Positions 32,043 to 42,879 of a DNA stretch of 64,000 nucleotides are shown here, one piece after another. A program made the position numbers and the translations under genes. The DNA is from Paraspadella gotoi (Eukaryota; Chaetognatha). The number at the start of each line of letters is the position of its first letter. The stretch's first letter is position 1. The notes below the pieces were generated by a model. It was not told the DNA's origin. It saw only the letters and a program-made list of their open reading frames with translations, and searched no databases. Location of the stretch: NCBI GenBank assembly GCA_051294375.1, contig CM119264.1, forward strand, positions 23,123,955 to 23,187,954. The letters are read 5' to 3'.

Positions 32043-35000
32043 CGCTAAACGTGATAAAGGGTTCACTAGACACCAAGTGCGTAAAGACCAGGGAATAAAT
32101 GGAGTGCGTTAAAACCGGGAAAGGATTTCGTTGAAAACGGGTTTTTCGTCATGCGTTTGATCGAAGAATCTCTTGAAAATTTATACGAGGGTGCGAAAAA
32201 TCCAATGTTTCCAAACAAAGTAAAATAAAACTTATTTTATCATAAATGTGTATTTTTTTAATAAATAATTCAAGTGACAAAAAAAAAAATTTTGGATTAC
32301 ATGGAAATTTGATATCTTCTTTTTCATTTTCATTTTCATAAAAATAAAAAGTACTTAGTAAAGCAATCGGAAATTAAAGCGCTATTTTTGATATTCACTC
32401 TCACCATTTCCATGTAACCCAACAACTTAAACGTGTCCCAAGCGCCTATTGACAAAGAAATTCGGCAGTTCATACACTTCGTGAATTTAAGAAGAGTGAT
32501 GCGAGAAAAAGTAATAGACAAAAATACATAGATAGATAAATTGTAGTGAAAAAGAAATGGTTAACAGATATGATAAGTGAAGTAAATAAAAGAACTAAAA
32601 CGGTGAATAAAGAAAGTAGAGATAGAAATAGTGAGTTAAACGGAAAACGAAAAATGAGGTTTAAAAAAAATGAGCATAAAAAGACTCACCAGAGTTTCGT
32701 TGGTCGGCCTCTCAACGACCGGCGCCGCCCGATCAAGACTCCGGTCGGCTACGCTTCGAGTTTCGACGCCGCCCCGCCATTCGTCGTCATCGCGGCGTCG
32801 GTCACGCCCGACGTCGTCGGCGTCGTCGTCATCGATCTCGTCGGTCCACGGAATCGTCTCGATGAGACCCTCGTCGCCGTGGGCGGTGATGCCGGGGCGA
32901 GGTCCCGCCTTTTTTTTGGGGGGGGGGTATGGGGGTGGGGGGGGGGTTAGGGAGGGTGGAAAATGGGGTAATAGGAAAAGCGGATGGGAAGATAGTAACA
33001 ATAGTGTCGGGGAGATGGGAAAGAAAGGTGAAGGAAGAAAAGGGAAAGAACGATTTTCACGCAACTTCAACGATTAAATGAACCTAAATGTAATTGTTTA
33101 CAATTTACTACATTGCGTCAAACGAGGAAAACAAACAAAAACAACACCTTGACGACGACGACGTTGTGAGGGTCGATCTGAACGACCTCTTGCTCCGTCT
33201 CTGGCGCCTCCGCCTCCAAAGTCTCCGCCAGCGTTTCCACGCGGTCGAATTTGGAATTATAAACGACTGAAAGGAAAAACAAAAGATAAAAAGTTTTAGG
33301 CAGAGAAATTATATTAATATTAAATATCAATAATTAAATATCATAAATTAATCATTATTGAAAAATGGGGGATTATATGACGAAAAAATTTAAATCTTAA
33401 AGAAGTGAATAAAATTTTAACGAATAAGTCTAATTCACGTTAATTTAGGGAGCATTAAAAAAAGGACATTAGCCAATCAAGCGCAACTTTTTCAATCAAA
33501 AACCCCCAAAATAAGAACCTTTATCTCTTAAGAAAAGTTCTACATTCAGGCTATATTCAGATTCAGATTCAGAAGATTCATTCAACAGCATGCGACCAGG
33601 ATCAGTTCTCCCTCATCGCTGACCCATGGAGCGAAGTTCCGCCGACAAATTGGAGCAAGCTGAATCTTCGGAAATCGTCCGGATCCTGTTGTGACCGGCT
33701 TGCTGGAGAGACTGTTGCTGAGATGACTGGGTTTGATGCTGGAGAGACTGATGCTGGGATGACTGGGAAGATTGCGACTCGTAAGACTGATATGTTTGTT
33801 GGTAGTTGTGCGATTGCTGTTGCTGGTGAGATTGCAACGATTGTTGCTGATGTTCAGTGTGATGGTGCTGATGAGAGCGTTGAAAATGGTGTTGATGTTG
33901 AGATTGCTGCTGGGATTGGCTGTTGTGATGCGAGTAACCGGCGTAGAGCTCATCCGAGAATTCTTTTTTTTTTCAATTTTCATGGATTGAATGGTGGAGG
34001 AAATAAGAGGAAGGACAAGTTAGAACTAAAACTAACATTAACGCGACGTAACATTATTATAGTAATTTGTACATTTATTAATTACTAAATGGTAAGAGAG
34101 ACTGTTAGATTCTAAGCTACGAAATTTAGATGTTCGAATTTTCCCTGACCACAAAATTTGTACCGCAAAGCCCGTTTTACTCAACTGCCATCCATCTTAC
34201 CCACCCAAAGGGTAAGGTCTATGACTACGATTTCGATGGCTTCCCACAGTCCCCACACCTTACCCTTTAATTCCCCTTTTTACCATCTTGATCGTCGAGC
34301 GCTGCTTCGTCCTCCGCCGCCGTCGACGCAGCGACATCTTCACTTTTCCCGGTTTTTGTGTTGAGTCTTCTTTGAACAGTTTTCAATTCCGCCACCAGGA
34401 GTTTCTCCTGATTCGTTCGCTCATATCTGTAAATAAACAAATGATCAAGCGAGATAAAAATTTCAGTTCAAATTAACAATGAAAAACTTTTTCTTGGTTC
34501 TATGTCGATTTAAAATAAATGAAAATTTTTCTGGAAAAAGATGAAAATTTTACCTCATTATTTAATCCACAAAAGAATTCTGCCGTTAAAGTGATTGTAT
34601 TTTATTGTCATTTTTGGGTTTTTATAGATTAAATTGCGGCTAAAACTTTTTATGTCCCTCACCCCAAGGCCAAGGGCTGATTGTGCATACTTAAGAAAAG
34701 GCGCCAAGTTTGAGAGGCCTCAGAAGAGAGTAAATCCTTTTGCTTCAAAAGATAAACAAAAAGTGTAAACAATGAAGTGAATTAGTTTCCGATAAGCTGA
34801 TGTTTTTACTGTTTGGTAATTAATTCTATTTATTCACAGCAATAGTCCTTTTCCCATCATCCAAATTCAGCTGGCTGTTTGCGTGATATAAGAGACGAAG
34901 TAGATTTAATCTTTTTTTTTATTTCACCCGATTAACAAAGATTGAAAAAAAAAATTCTGTGACTAAAAGGATCATAATTGTTTTTTTTTTAAATCATTTA

Positions 35001-36034
35001 CTTTTTTAAGAGACTGTCAAAAGTGTCAATGTCATTCTATATTATTTTGTTTCTTTTTTTCTTTCTTAATTTCTTAATTTTTATTTTTTTTTACTTTGTT
35101 GTTCTTTCTTTTTTCTTTTTGTTTGTCTTATAATACGATGGACTTATGATTTTATCCCTCCCAAAATCCACTTAATGCTCCTATCCAAATGAGATGAAGT
35201 CTGGTTTCAAACTCGAATTTCGAGGACGAATTCAATTCACTCAAGTTTAACAAAAATCTCGAGAACCATTTTTTATCACCCATTTTCTCTCACTTTCTAT
35301 CACAATATTATCTTCCTTTTTTATCTCACTTTTTTATCTCGAGAATAAACAAAAGACTCGAAACCGTATACGTCGGGTGACGAAGGAAAAGAAGTATTCA
35401 GTCTACAACTGACAAAATGGCAGATGCCAGCCACACCTCCACAGGTATCGCACAGATGGCAATGAGATATGAAAAAAGTGCTTTTAATGTCCGGAGATCG
35501 CATTAGCGACAAAAACCCTAATTTCAATTAATAAGCACAATGAGAAATCTCATTTTGAAACGGACTTTCGAGTCGGAATTATGACTTTAATTTTTGATTT
35601 TTGACTTGGATTTGCGTCTTTGATTTATGACTCGGATTTATTTGCTGAATTTGCGTCTTTGATTTATGACTCGGATTTATTTGCTGAACGATCGATCAAC
35701 TTCGATTCCTATTTCTTCCTGTTCCGACTCCTTGGCCGAAATTACTTCGAAATTCTTGCGCGATCGAGGATTTTAAAACACGATTTAAATAAAATAAAAT
35801 ACAAGATTTAAAACCCATGATAAAAAACTAGATTTTCATTTGGGAATTATTAGAGGAAAGAATTTCGCGGCGAGAAAAAAATTTGGGGCTCAGAGGTCTG
35901 CAAAGGTTGACCCGAAAAGTCAGAAAAAAGATTTTGAAACCAGATACAGGGAATGTTTTTGAGGAAGATCACATGGAAAAGTCTGTTCCTTGTTTGAAAA
36001 GAAGAGGGGCAGAGAGTGAAAGGGCAGAAATTGG

Positions 36035-36081
<47 letters not shown>

Positions 36082-36275
36082 GAAATTCAAAAATGATGGT
36101 ATTATACAATGAGACTGATCAATAAAAATATTGTAAAATATTTCATGAAGCAAAATGACGACGATGTGACTCACTGTTTGACTCTTGGTATTTCTGGACA
36201 GTACGGCAGAATCGGCACCATCCCCGGTCGCTTGCTCAGCATCATCCTGTCGCGATAGTTCTGACGATTGACGTC
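26887..36275 (-). CDS. large Gln-rich coiled-coil protein, unrecognised; possibly the N-terminal part of the tensin unit
   Basis: Six minus-strand exons fit by phase: 36175-36275, 34284-34426, 33624-33962, 33148-33266, 32690-32908 and 26887-29193, giving 1076 codons without a visible start or stop. The N-terminal exons read DVNRQNYRDRMMLSKRPGMV and YERTNQEKLLVAELKTVQRR, followed by a Gln/Ser/His-rich exon. The long last exon has a basic-acidic start (LPDYKSHLIRETAKEVVMEF), a beta-rich stretch (VDDVKFNDQLYKFKNEATLH), an acidic run, poly-Gln, a long charged helix of coiled-coil type (RRIEETAAKRLETKISAEEQ onward) and two copies of SPFK[VI]TAV[QE]TS. The donor CGAAAG|GTGACG at its end is phase 0, as is the acceptor before the long tensin exon. 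Weak points: the acceptor at 33963 lacks a pyrimidine tract, and the donor at 33624 (ATGG|GTCAGC) is poor. I do not know the family. Confidence 0.62.
30012..30365 (-). CDS. possible alternative first coding exon of the coiled-coil gene
   Basis: An ATG at 30365 opens 118 codons ending at a fair donor (GAAAAG|GTAGACG) in phase 0, which matches the acceptor of the 26887-29193 exon. The peptide begins MSTRISPFLTPTTPLGISGG and has three repeats of the type ASVxPxxxA, encoded by an approximately 24-bp DNA repeat. A short isoform starting here would skip the upstream exons. No promoter evidence is visible apart from AT-rich flank. Confidence 0.38.
30420..31720. other. gene-free intronic stretch
   Basis: AT-rich, with a TCG-repeat patch near 31360-31400 and a plus-strand frame at 30817-31089 that has no splice or domain support. 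Lies in the intron of the minus-strand coiled-coil gene. Confidence 0.5.
31722..32040. repeat. two long (CT)n arrays
   Basis: CT repeats at 31722-31869 and 31952-32040 separated by about 80 bases of unique sequence. Intronic in the coiled-coil gene, GA on its sense strand. Confidence 0.95.
35611..35688. repeat. perfect 39-bp tandem duplication
   Basis: Positions 35611-35649 and 35650-35688 are identical (start TTTGCGTCTTTGATTTATGA). A third diverged partial copy precedes them. AT-rich, intronic. Confidence 0.93.
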
Positions 36276-36589
36276 CTGTGAGAAAATCAAATCAGATCTC
36301 CATCTGTTTGATGCGTTTATATCACACAATTAAGTTTAGAAACACGTCTCGCTCACAAAAATTTACCTGTAACTAGTCAGCGGATTGAGTCGTTCGACAG
36401 GTTCCCTTTTTTTTTCGTCGCTACAGCTGTAGTCAAAAGTGATTTTTTCGGTTGGGGAAATTTTCACGATTCATTTTGCTGTTGGTTTATTTCCTTTCGG
36501 TTTCAACGTCGTTTTCACGCAATTCGACAACCGAAAACGATGTTGTTTTGTTAGTACAATCGTTTACGGGTTTTAGTTCCGTCGATAAT

Positions 36590-36790
36590 CACGTTTATTA
36601 CAGGTAAGATGACACGGGCGCCATTTTGAAAACGCGCCTCCCAGCGACAAAAATGGCAACGCCGTCGATGACGTCGTAAGAAGTCACCGATAACGTCACG
36701 ATGTTTTCATGTGACGTCACGAGCAACGGAAAAGACGTCGTCATCCAGTGGACAACTTTACCAGCGACGTCCGACGGCGAAAACACATTT
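36590..36790 (-). promoter_or_regulatory. possible promoter patch with CRE-like and YY1-like motifs
   Basis: A palindromic TGACGTCA at about 36713, several further GACGTC or AACGTCAC half-sites, and two AAAATGGC-type motifs (CGCCATTTTGA at about 36620 and AAAATGGCAACG at 36650) cluster in 200 bases, 300-500 bases upstream of the first traced exon of the coiled-coil gene. Motif reading only; CpG richness alone could explain part of it. Confidence 0.3.
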
Positions 36791-37689
36791 TTTTTTGTTG
36801 CTGGAGTAAAAAAATTTTGTTAAAGAGGAAGCAAAGTCAGTGGGTTGAATCAATCCATGGTGAATGCTGCTGCTGAAGCTGCAAAAGTTCCCGCGTCGAC
36901 GCTGCAGTCGCCGCCGCTGCGGTTGCAAAAATGATAAAGATGCGTGCCGCGGCAGAAAACTGCGGCAGATTGCTGCAGCGAAACCTCGAAGCTGAACGTC
37001 GACTTGTGTTGTCAATGAAATCCCGGTGAAGGTTGCCCTGTCAACGGACTTGGGCATTGGGCAAGGAGTTTCTAAGGGTTGCTGTCAATCAAATACGACC
37101 ATATCTTGGTAATGCTGAATTATCGTGGAAGAACTGGATAAATCAAAATGTAATAATAACTCGTTGAGTTCTATAGACGTTAAAAAAATAGTATCTTGGA
37201 TAATCTACTTCTCTATTTTGTTTCGAATTAGGAAAAAAATTTTAAATTGAAAAATATTTAAAGACTAAAGAGTCAATAAAACTTATAAGTCGATAAGAGA
37301 GAAGAAAGAGGAAACAAAAAATCTGTTATGAGGCAAAGAGGCCTCGTTTCATTCAAAACATATCATGGATGATATAAAAACGTGACTGTCATTCCTTTGT
37401 TTAAAAAAAATGTTCTTTTCGGTATGTTGTTTTTCAAATTGTACAATAACTGAATCAAAAACACGTCAAAGTAGTAAAATTAGGATTCGAATGTATTACT
37501 TTCATATTAATCTAATCTAATTTTGTAACCTTGTAAATATAAAGAAAGTAACCATAGCCAAAGGCATGGCGAAAACAAAGTTCCCAGTTAAAGATCCTGA
37601 TCAATAATCATTGGAGAAAGAAAAAAATAAAACAACAAAAAATGTGATGAATTGGATTCTTGTTAAGCGGACGTTGCGATCAAAAAAAT

Positions 37690-37750
<61 letters not shown>

Positions 37751-38356
37751 AGAGTGAGATTTCCAAGGTGGTCGATCCTCTGGAGAGGGTGGTCGGTGGT
37801 GGGTGAGTTGGTCGAGGAGGCGTTCAAGATCGAGCGCGATTCGATCCTGCTGCGCACGACGCAGCCGCCCTACCGCCCGACGCTGCCGAAGTTGAGGCTG
37901 TCCGAATTGGTTGCCCGACGCTGCTGTCCGATGCAGCCTCCGGAGATGTCCGCCCGACGTAGAATTGTTGGCTAATTTCTTGAATTCGGCGATGCAGCTG
38001 AAGTTCTAGGAGAAATTGCGAGCGCCGCAGAACGGACCGCGTCTGGAGCTGCTGATGAAGCGGCGGCAGAATCTCCTGCTGTGGCTGAGGCGGCGGTAGC
38101 TGTTGACGAGGCAGCGGCTGCGGCTGGGGCGGCGTTGACGGACAAATGAAGAAAAAAAGATAGAGAAGAAATTTTAAAAACGGAAATAATGAAAGAAAAT
38201 TATAAGATAGAAATAAAAAAAACATGTAAAAAATATATAAATGAGTCTGAAATGAACCAAATGAAGAAGAAAAGAAAAAAAAGAAAAGAAATAAAAGAAA
38301 AGGAAAGAAAAGAAAAGCAAAGAAAAAAAATGAAAAGAAAAGAAAGAAAGAAAGAG

Positions 38357-38391
<35 letters not shown>

Positions 38392-39381
38392 AATAAAGAA
38401 CTAAAGAAAGAAAGAAAGAAACAAGAAAGAAAAAAGAGAGAAAAAAAGAAAGGAAGAAAGAAAAAAAAGAAGAAAATATACAAGATACATCTTGGCTGTT
38501 CTACTCTTAACAACTTAACAATTATGAAAATACAGTATATTAACCAATTTGAATTATTAAAAGATAATCATGGGATATTCAACTAGTTTTTTTTGGCTAG
38601 TTAGAACTAGTCATTTCATATATACGGATTGCACTCTTGCTTGCTTTTTTATCAGTTTTTCTTTTTTACAGATTTTTTTAAAGGTCTTAGATTTGCCGCG
38701 GATTTGTTTGGCTTTTTACGATTTTTTGAGGTGGTGCTCTTCAAGTCAAGAAACCTCTGAAGATTAAGGTTTGATGACCTTTGAGATTTAATAATACAAC
38801 ACGTTATATTTGTAAAAAACATTACCTGTGGGTGAATATGAACGTTCATGCGAGTGACAGAGAGTCATTTAAGATCTGTCAAATTTCGACTTGTATCTTG
38901 TGTCACATTGAATTTAACTCTTATTATATAGAGAACTGTTGAACTTGACTCACGCAAACAAACGCTCTCACCTCGTTTGCGACAAGTATTTAAAATGTGC
39001 CGGTTAAATATTGAGCCGATAAAAATGAGGCGGTTAAAAAAACAAGAGACCATTAAAAAAAGAAACCGAAAATTAAAAGAGAATCGAAAAACATTGAAAC
39101 GGTATACTTAACAGTGAGATGAAAAAAGGTGTGAGATCCGTGGCAAAAAAATCGACTCAGCAAAAATTAAATTGACTGTGAATGTGATGAAAAAAACTCC
39201 GTCATAATTGAGACATGCCGCTATTTCTAACTTTTTTAAATGGGAGAGAGAGAGATGGAGGAGAGACAGGGGCGAGGAGAGAGACGAGGAGAGGAGAGAG
39301 GGAGGGAGAGAGAGAGAGGCGAGAGAGGAGAGAGCAGAGAAGAGAGAGAGAGAGAGAGAGGACAGAGAGAGAGGAGAGAAG

Positions 39382-39421
<40 letters not shown>

Positions 39422-40119
39422 AATTGTTAATGCAAGGAAAATAAAACATGGCTTGCAAACAAAAATAATAAATGAAATCAAACTGTTTCCTCACAATTGC
39501 TTAATAAAAAAAAACAATAAGAATAACATAATATTGCAAGGCGTTACATTTATATACTGATAATTAGCGACTAGAAAATATGATCCAACTTCGCCAAGAG
39601 TGAATCTCCGTGAGAACAATCGAATTTTCATTTTGAATCGCTATCATTCACAGAAAAAATTTTTTTAAAAAATCACATCTGAAAAACACATCTTAAATTT
39701 TGAGCGGAGGCGTTGTTTTCTGTTTTCCCTAAAAATAAGAGGATTTTTTTAATACAATTTTTCTAATCTTTTTTTAATTCTTTTTACATTTTTTTTCTTT
39801 TCACGAATTCTTTTCTACATCAGGACTAAAACTGAGACTGAAATCGAAGTTAAAATCACAACAAAAAGAGGATAAAATAATAGCAAAAATTCGGAGTTCA
39901 TAGTAAATATAAAATAGACAACGATATAAATTATTATTTAAGTATGAAATATAACTTATTCAATCATTGATTTTATTTAATATCTGAGAATAAATCTAGA
40001 TTAAAATCTAAAATAAAATCGAAATCGAGATTAGAATCGAGATTAAAACCGGGACTAAAATCGCGAAAATCGAGATAAGTACTGAAAAATGTCGGCAGTG
40101 AAATGAAATCCCACTTGAA

Positions 40120-40215
40120 TCACGACGACGACGACGACGACGACGACGACCACGACGACGACGACGACGACGTCGACCACGACGACGACCACGACGACGA
40201 CGACGACGACGACAA
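40120..40215. repeat. (GAC)n trinucleotide array
   Basis: About 30 GAC units with CAC and GTC interruptions. Other GTC/GAC triplet runs occur near 31370, 40830, 42650 and 49180. Confidence 0.93.
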
Positions 40216-40300
40216 GTAAGAAGATAAATGGATTTGTTTTCTTTGGTAATTACCGGATAATCAAATTTGATGCGACGAGATTTTATCCCAACATAAAAGC

Positions 40301-40438
40301 CGCCAGTCCGAATAAAACGCCACCCACCGGAATAAAATGCCGGCCGTCCGAATAAAACGCCGGTTGTCCGTATAAAACGCCATCCACCGGAATAAAATGC
40401 CGGCCGTCCGGATAAAACGCCTCCCGTCCGAATATAAC
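40301..40438. repeat. 20-bp tandem repeat with 60-bp higher-order period
   Basis: Seven 20-base units ending in AATAAAACGC or AATAAAATGC. Units 1-3 match units 4-6 in order (the CACCCACCGG type returns as CATCCACCGG, and CGGCCGTCCG recurs in third place), so the true period is 60 bases. Confidence 0.85.
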
Positions 40439-40690
40439 TTGATGAACTCTTGTCATGTTATTTGTGGTTGGGTTTTTACCGGAATATACCGCAAGTACGC
40501 TGTCTTTTCGATGAAAAAAATTCAGTTAAATGAACCAATGCAATCTATATATACAAATATATATACATATATATATATATAATTATACATAATTTTACTA
40601 AATTAAAATATATTATGACGAGAACGACGACAAAGACGATGACTGTAAGATCGACGAATAATAATAAACACAGGAAGAGAATCGTTTTTT

Positions 40691-40741
<51 letters not shown>

Positions 40742-40999
40742 GTTTATAAACAAAGAGAGTTTTTGTCGCACCATTGATTTTTATCTCGAGGGAGACTTTA
40801 GTCTGTGAATCATCGAATCAACCTCGTCGTTGTTGTTGTCGTCGTCGTCGTTGTCATCGTCGTTTACAAAAAAGTCTCACAAAAAAAAAACTGAAAAAGG
40901 AGAATCGCATGCATGTCTAAATTTTTTTTTCTACTGTGATAACCCTAGATAGGTGTTCGAAACATCCTCATAAAAAGAAAAAGAGAGATAATGAAAAAC

Positions 41000-41080
<81 letters not shown>

Positions 41081-41228
41081 AAAGAGAGAGAAGAGAGAGT
41101 TTAGGTTTAAAAACTTCAAATATAAAAACGAGAAAAACCTTAAAACCGTAGGATTTGTTGTCCCACATTTTTTTCGTTAGGAGGCTTTTAAAATTATATC
41201 TTTTTTAAATCTTTCAGTATTTAATTAA

Positions 41229-41305
<77 letters not shown>

Positions 41306-42879
41306 GAGAGAGATAATAGTGGCAAATTTCGTCGGAAGTAACTTTTTAGAAAAAAAAATAAAAGTTTCGAAATATGATTTTTATCTTTTTAGCATATCTC
41401 TCTGGACCAAACTTTATCCATTTTTTTGGTTTTTACTATAGATATTAAAAACCCAACTTATCTCTCGTCATGGTGGTTTTAAACTAGAAAGCAAATCTAT
41501 TAAAGCCTGCCATATATGTATTTTAATAGATTGTCTCTATCCAGATTCCATTCCAGTTCTAATTTTGAATTTGTTTATAATGTGGTAGAACGAACAATTT
41601 GTATTTGCGACATAAACTTAAATGAGTCAGGACACAACGAATCATACAAAGTATTGGAATTAATATTGGTGAAAGAAATAAAAAGTTTGGAAAAAAGGAC
41701 TCATGCAAAAAAAAAAAAAAACATTAATAAGTAGTTGTTTTTTTTAAATACGTAATCATCGAGTCGAAATCCCAGTGGCAGTCTTTGTTAGTGTTCGCGG
41801 TCGGAAGGATTTTTGTAGAGAGTCAGAAAAAAAAATATCATTAAGATATCATTAATCCGATCGTCGAATTAATTTTTCTTCGCGTTTTTTTTCTTTCTCT
41901 CCTTCCAAAAAACCCCTAAACTATGGGAAGGTATGTTGCTCATTCCCATATAAAATTAGATTCAAGATGGTTGATATTTTTTTTCAGAATCAAAAATTCC
42001 ACTCGACTTTTGGTTGGATTCTACAGTTGGAAAAAGAAATTAGACGCTGAACGAGAGAAAATAAAAAAAACGACAGTCAAAAATTCCCCAAAAAATCCAT
42101 TATGAAATAAAATAGTACTTATAAACGCGATGAGAGAATAAATTTTCCACCATGGCTACATAATTTTTAAAGAAGATTTTAACGCAATGTAATGAGAAAT
42201 TATTGACCACGCAATACAAGAAAAAAACAAAAAAACAAAACGCATGGCTGCTCAGAAATATCAATTTAAAAAAAAACCTAAAAATAAACACCCAACATTT
42301 TCTATTTAACGTTTTTTGAGTTGTAGGAGTAGAACTGGGGTCAGGAGTAGAGTTGGGGTTCTGGAATAGAGTTTGGGTAAGGAAGAGTTGGGCTAAGGAG
42401 CAAAGTTGGGCTAAGGAGCAGAATTGTTGTAAGAAGGTGCGGAATGAAAATCGGGAAAGGATCGAGAGTGAAAAGATTTGGGTGGAGAAGAAGAGCTGAA
42501 CCAGTGAGGAAGAAGAGGAGGAGGAGGAGGAGGAGGTGGAGGAGGAAAGTCCATCCAATTAAAGGAGGTGCGCGAATTTTTCTTTCGCTGGTGGGAGGAG
42601 GAAAATAAATTTTCCTGAGGCTTTTTTACCCTCGCGTCATCCTCGTTGTCGTTGTTGTTGTTGTCGTAGTCGTTGTCATCTTCATCCTCTTTGTCCGCCT
42701 CGTCCTCGTCATCTTCGTCGTCGTTGTCATCTTCATTCTCTTGGTCTTTGTTTTTGGCGAATCTGGGTGAATCTCGAGCTTTTGACGAGCTCGTCCGCGT
42801 TGTTGTTGTATTTTCTGTTGTCGTTGTTGTTGTTGTTTTAGATTTCGTCGTCGTTGTTGTCGCATTTACAATTCTTGTC

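Larger units (their letters stand above)
36800..42879. other. repeat-rich stretch with no supported gene
   Basis: Holds (GA)n at 37692-37747, 39243-39421, 40696-40739, 41003-41099 and 41232-41313, GAAA-rich sequence at 38270-38480, a GAC array at 40120-40215 and a 20-bp/60-bp repeat at 40301-40438. A GC-rich patch at 37800-38140 is open in three frames: minus strand Gln-rich (QFLLELQLHRRIQEISQQFY), plus strand Ala/Glu-rich. It could hide an upstream exon of the coiled-coil gene, but no splice pair was convincing. A triplet-rich 3' flank of the channel gene lies at 42630-42870. Confidence 0.5.

Noticed and set aside
37824-38513. 229-codon minus-strand frame with a Gln-rich part
   Set aside because: Half is GAAA-repeat translation. 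The GC-rich part is open on both strands and no donor joins it convincingly to the exon at 36275, so it was left as a possible hidden exon only.
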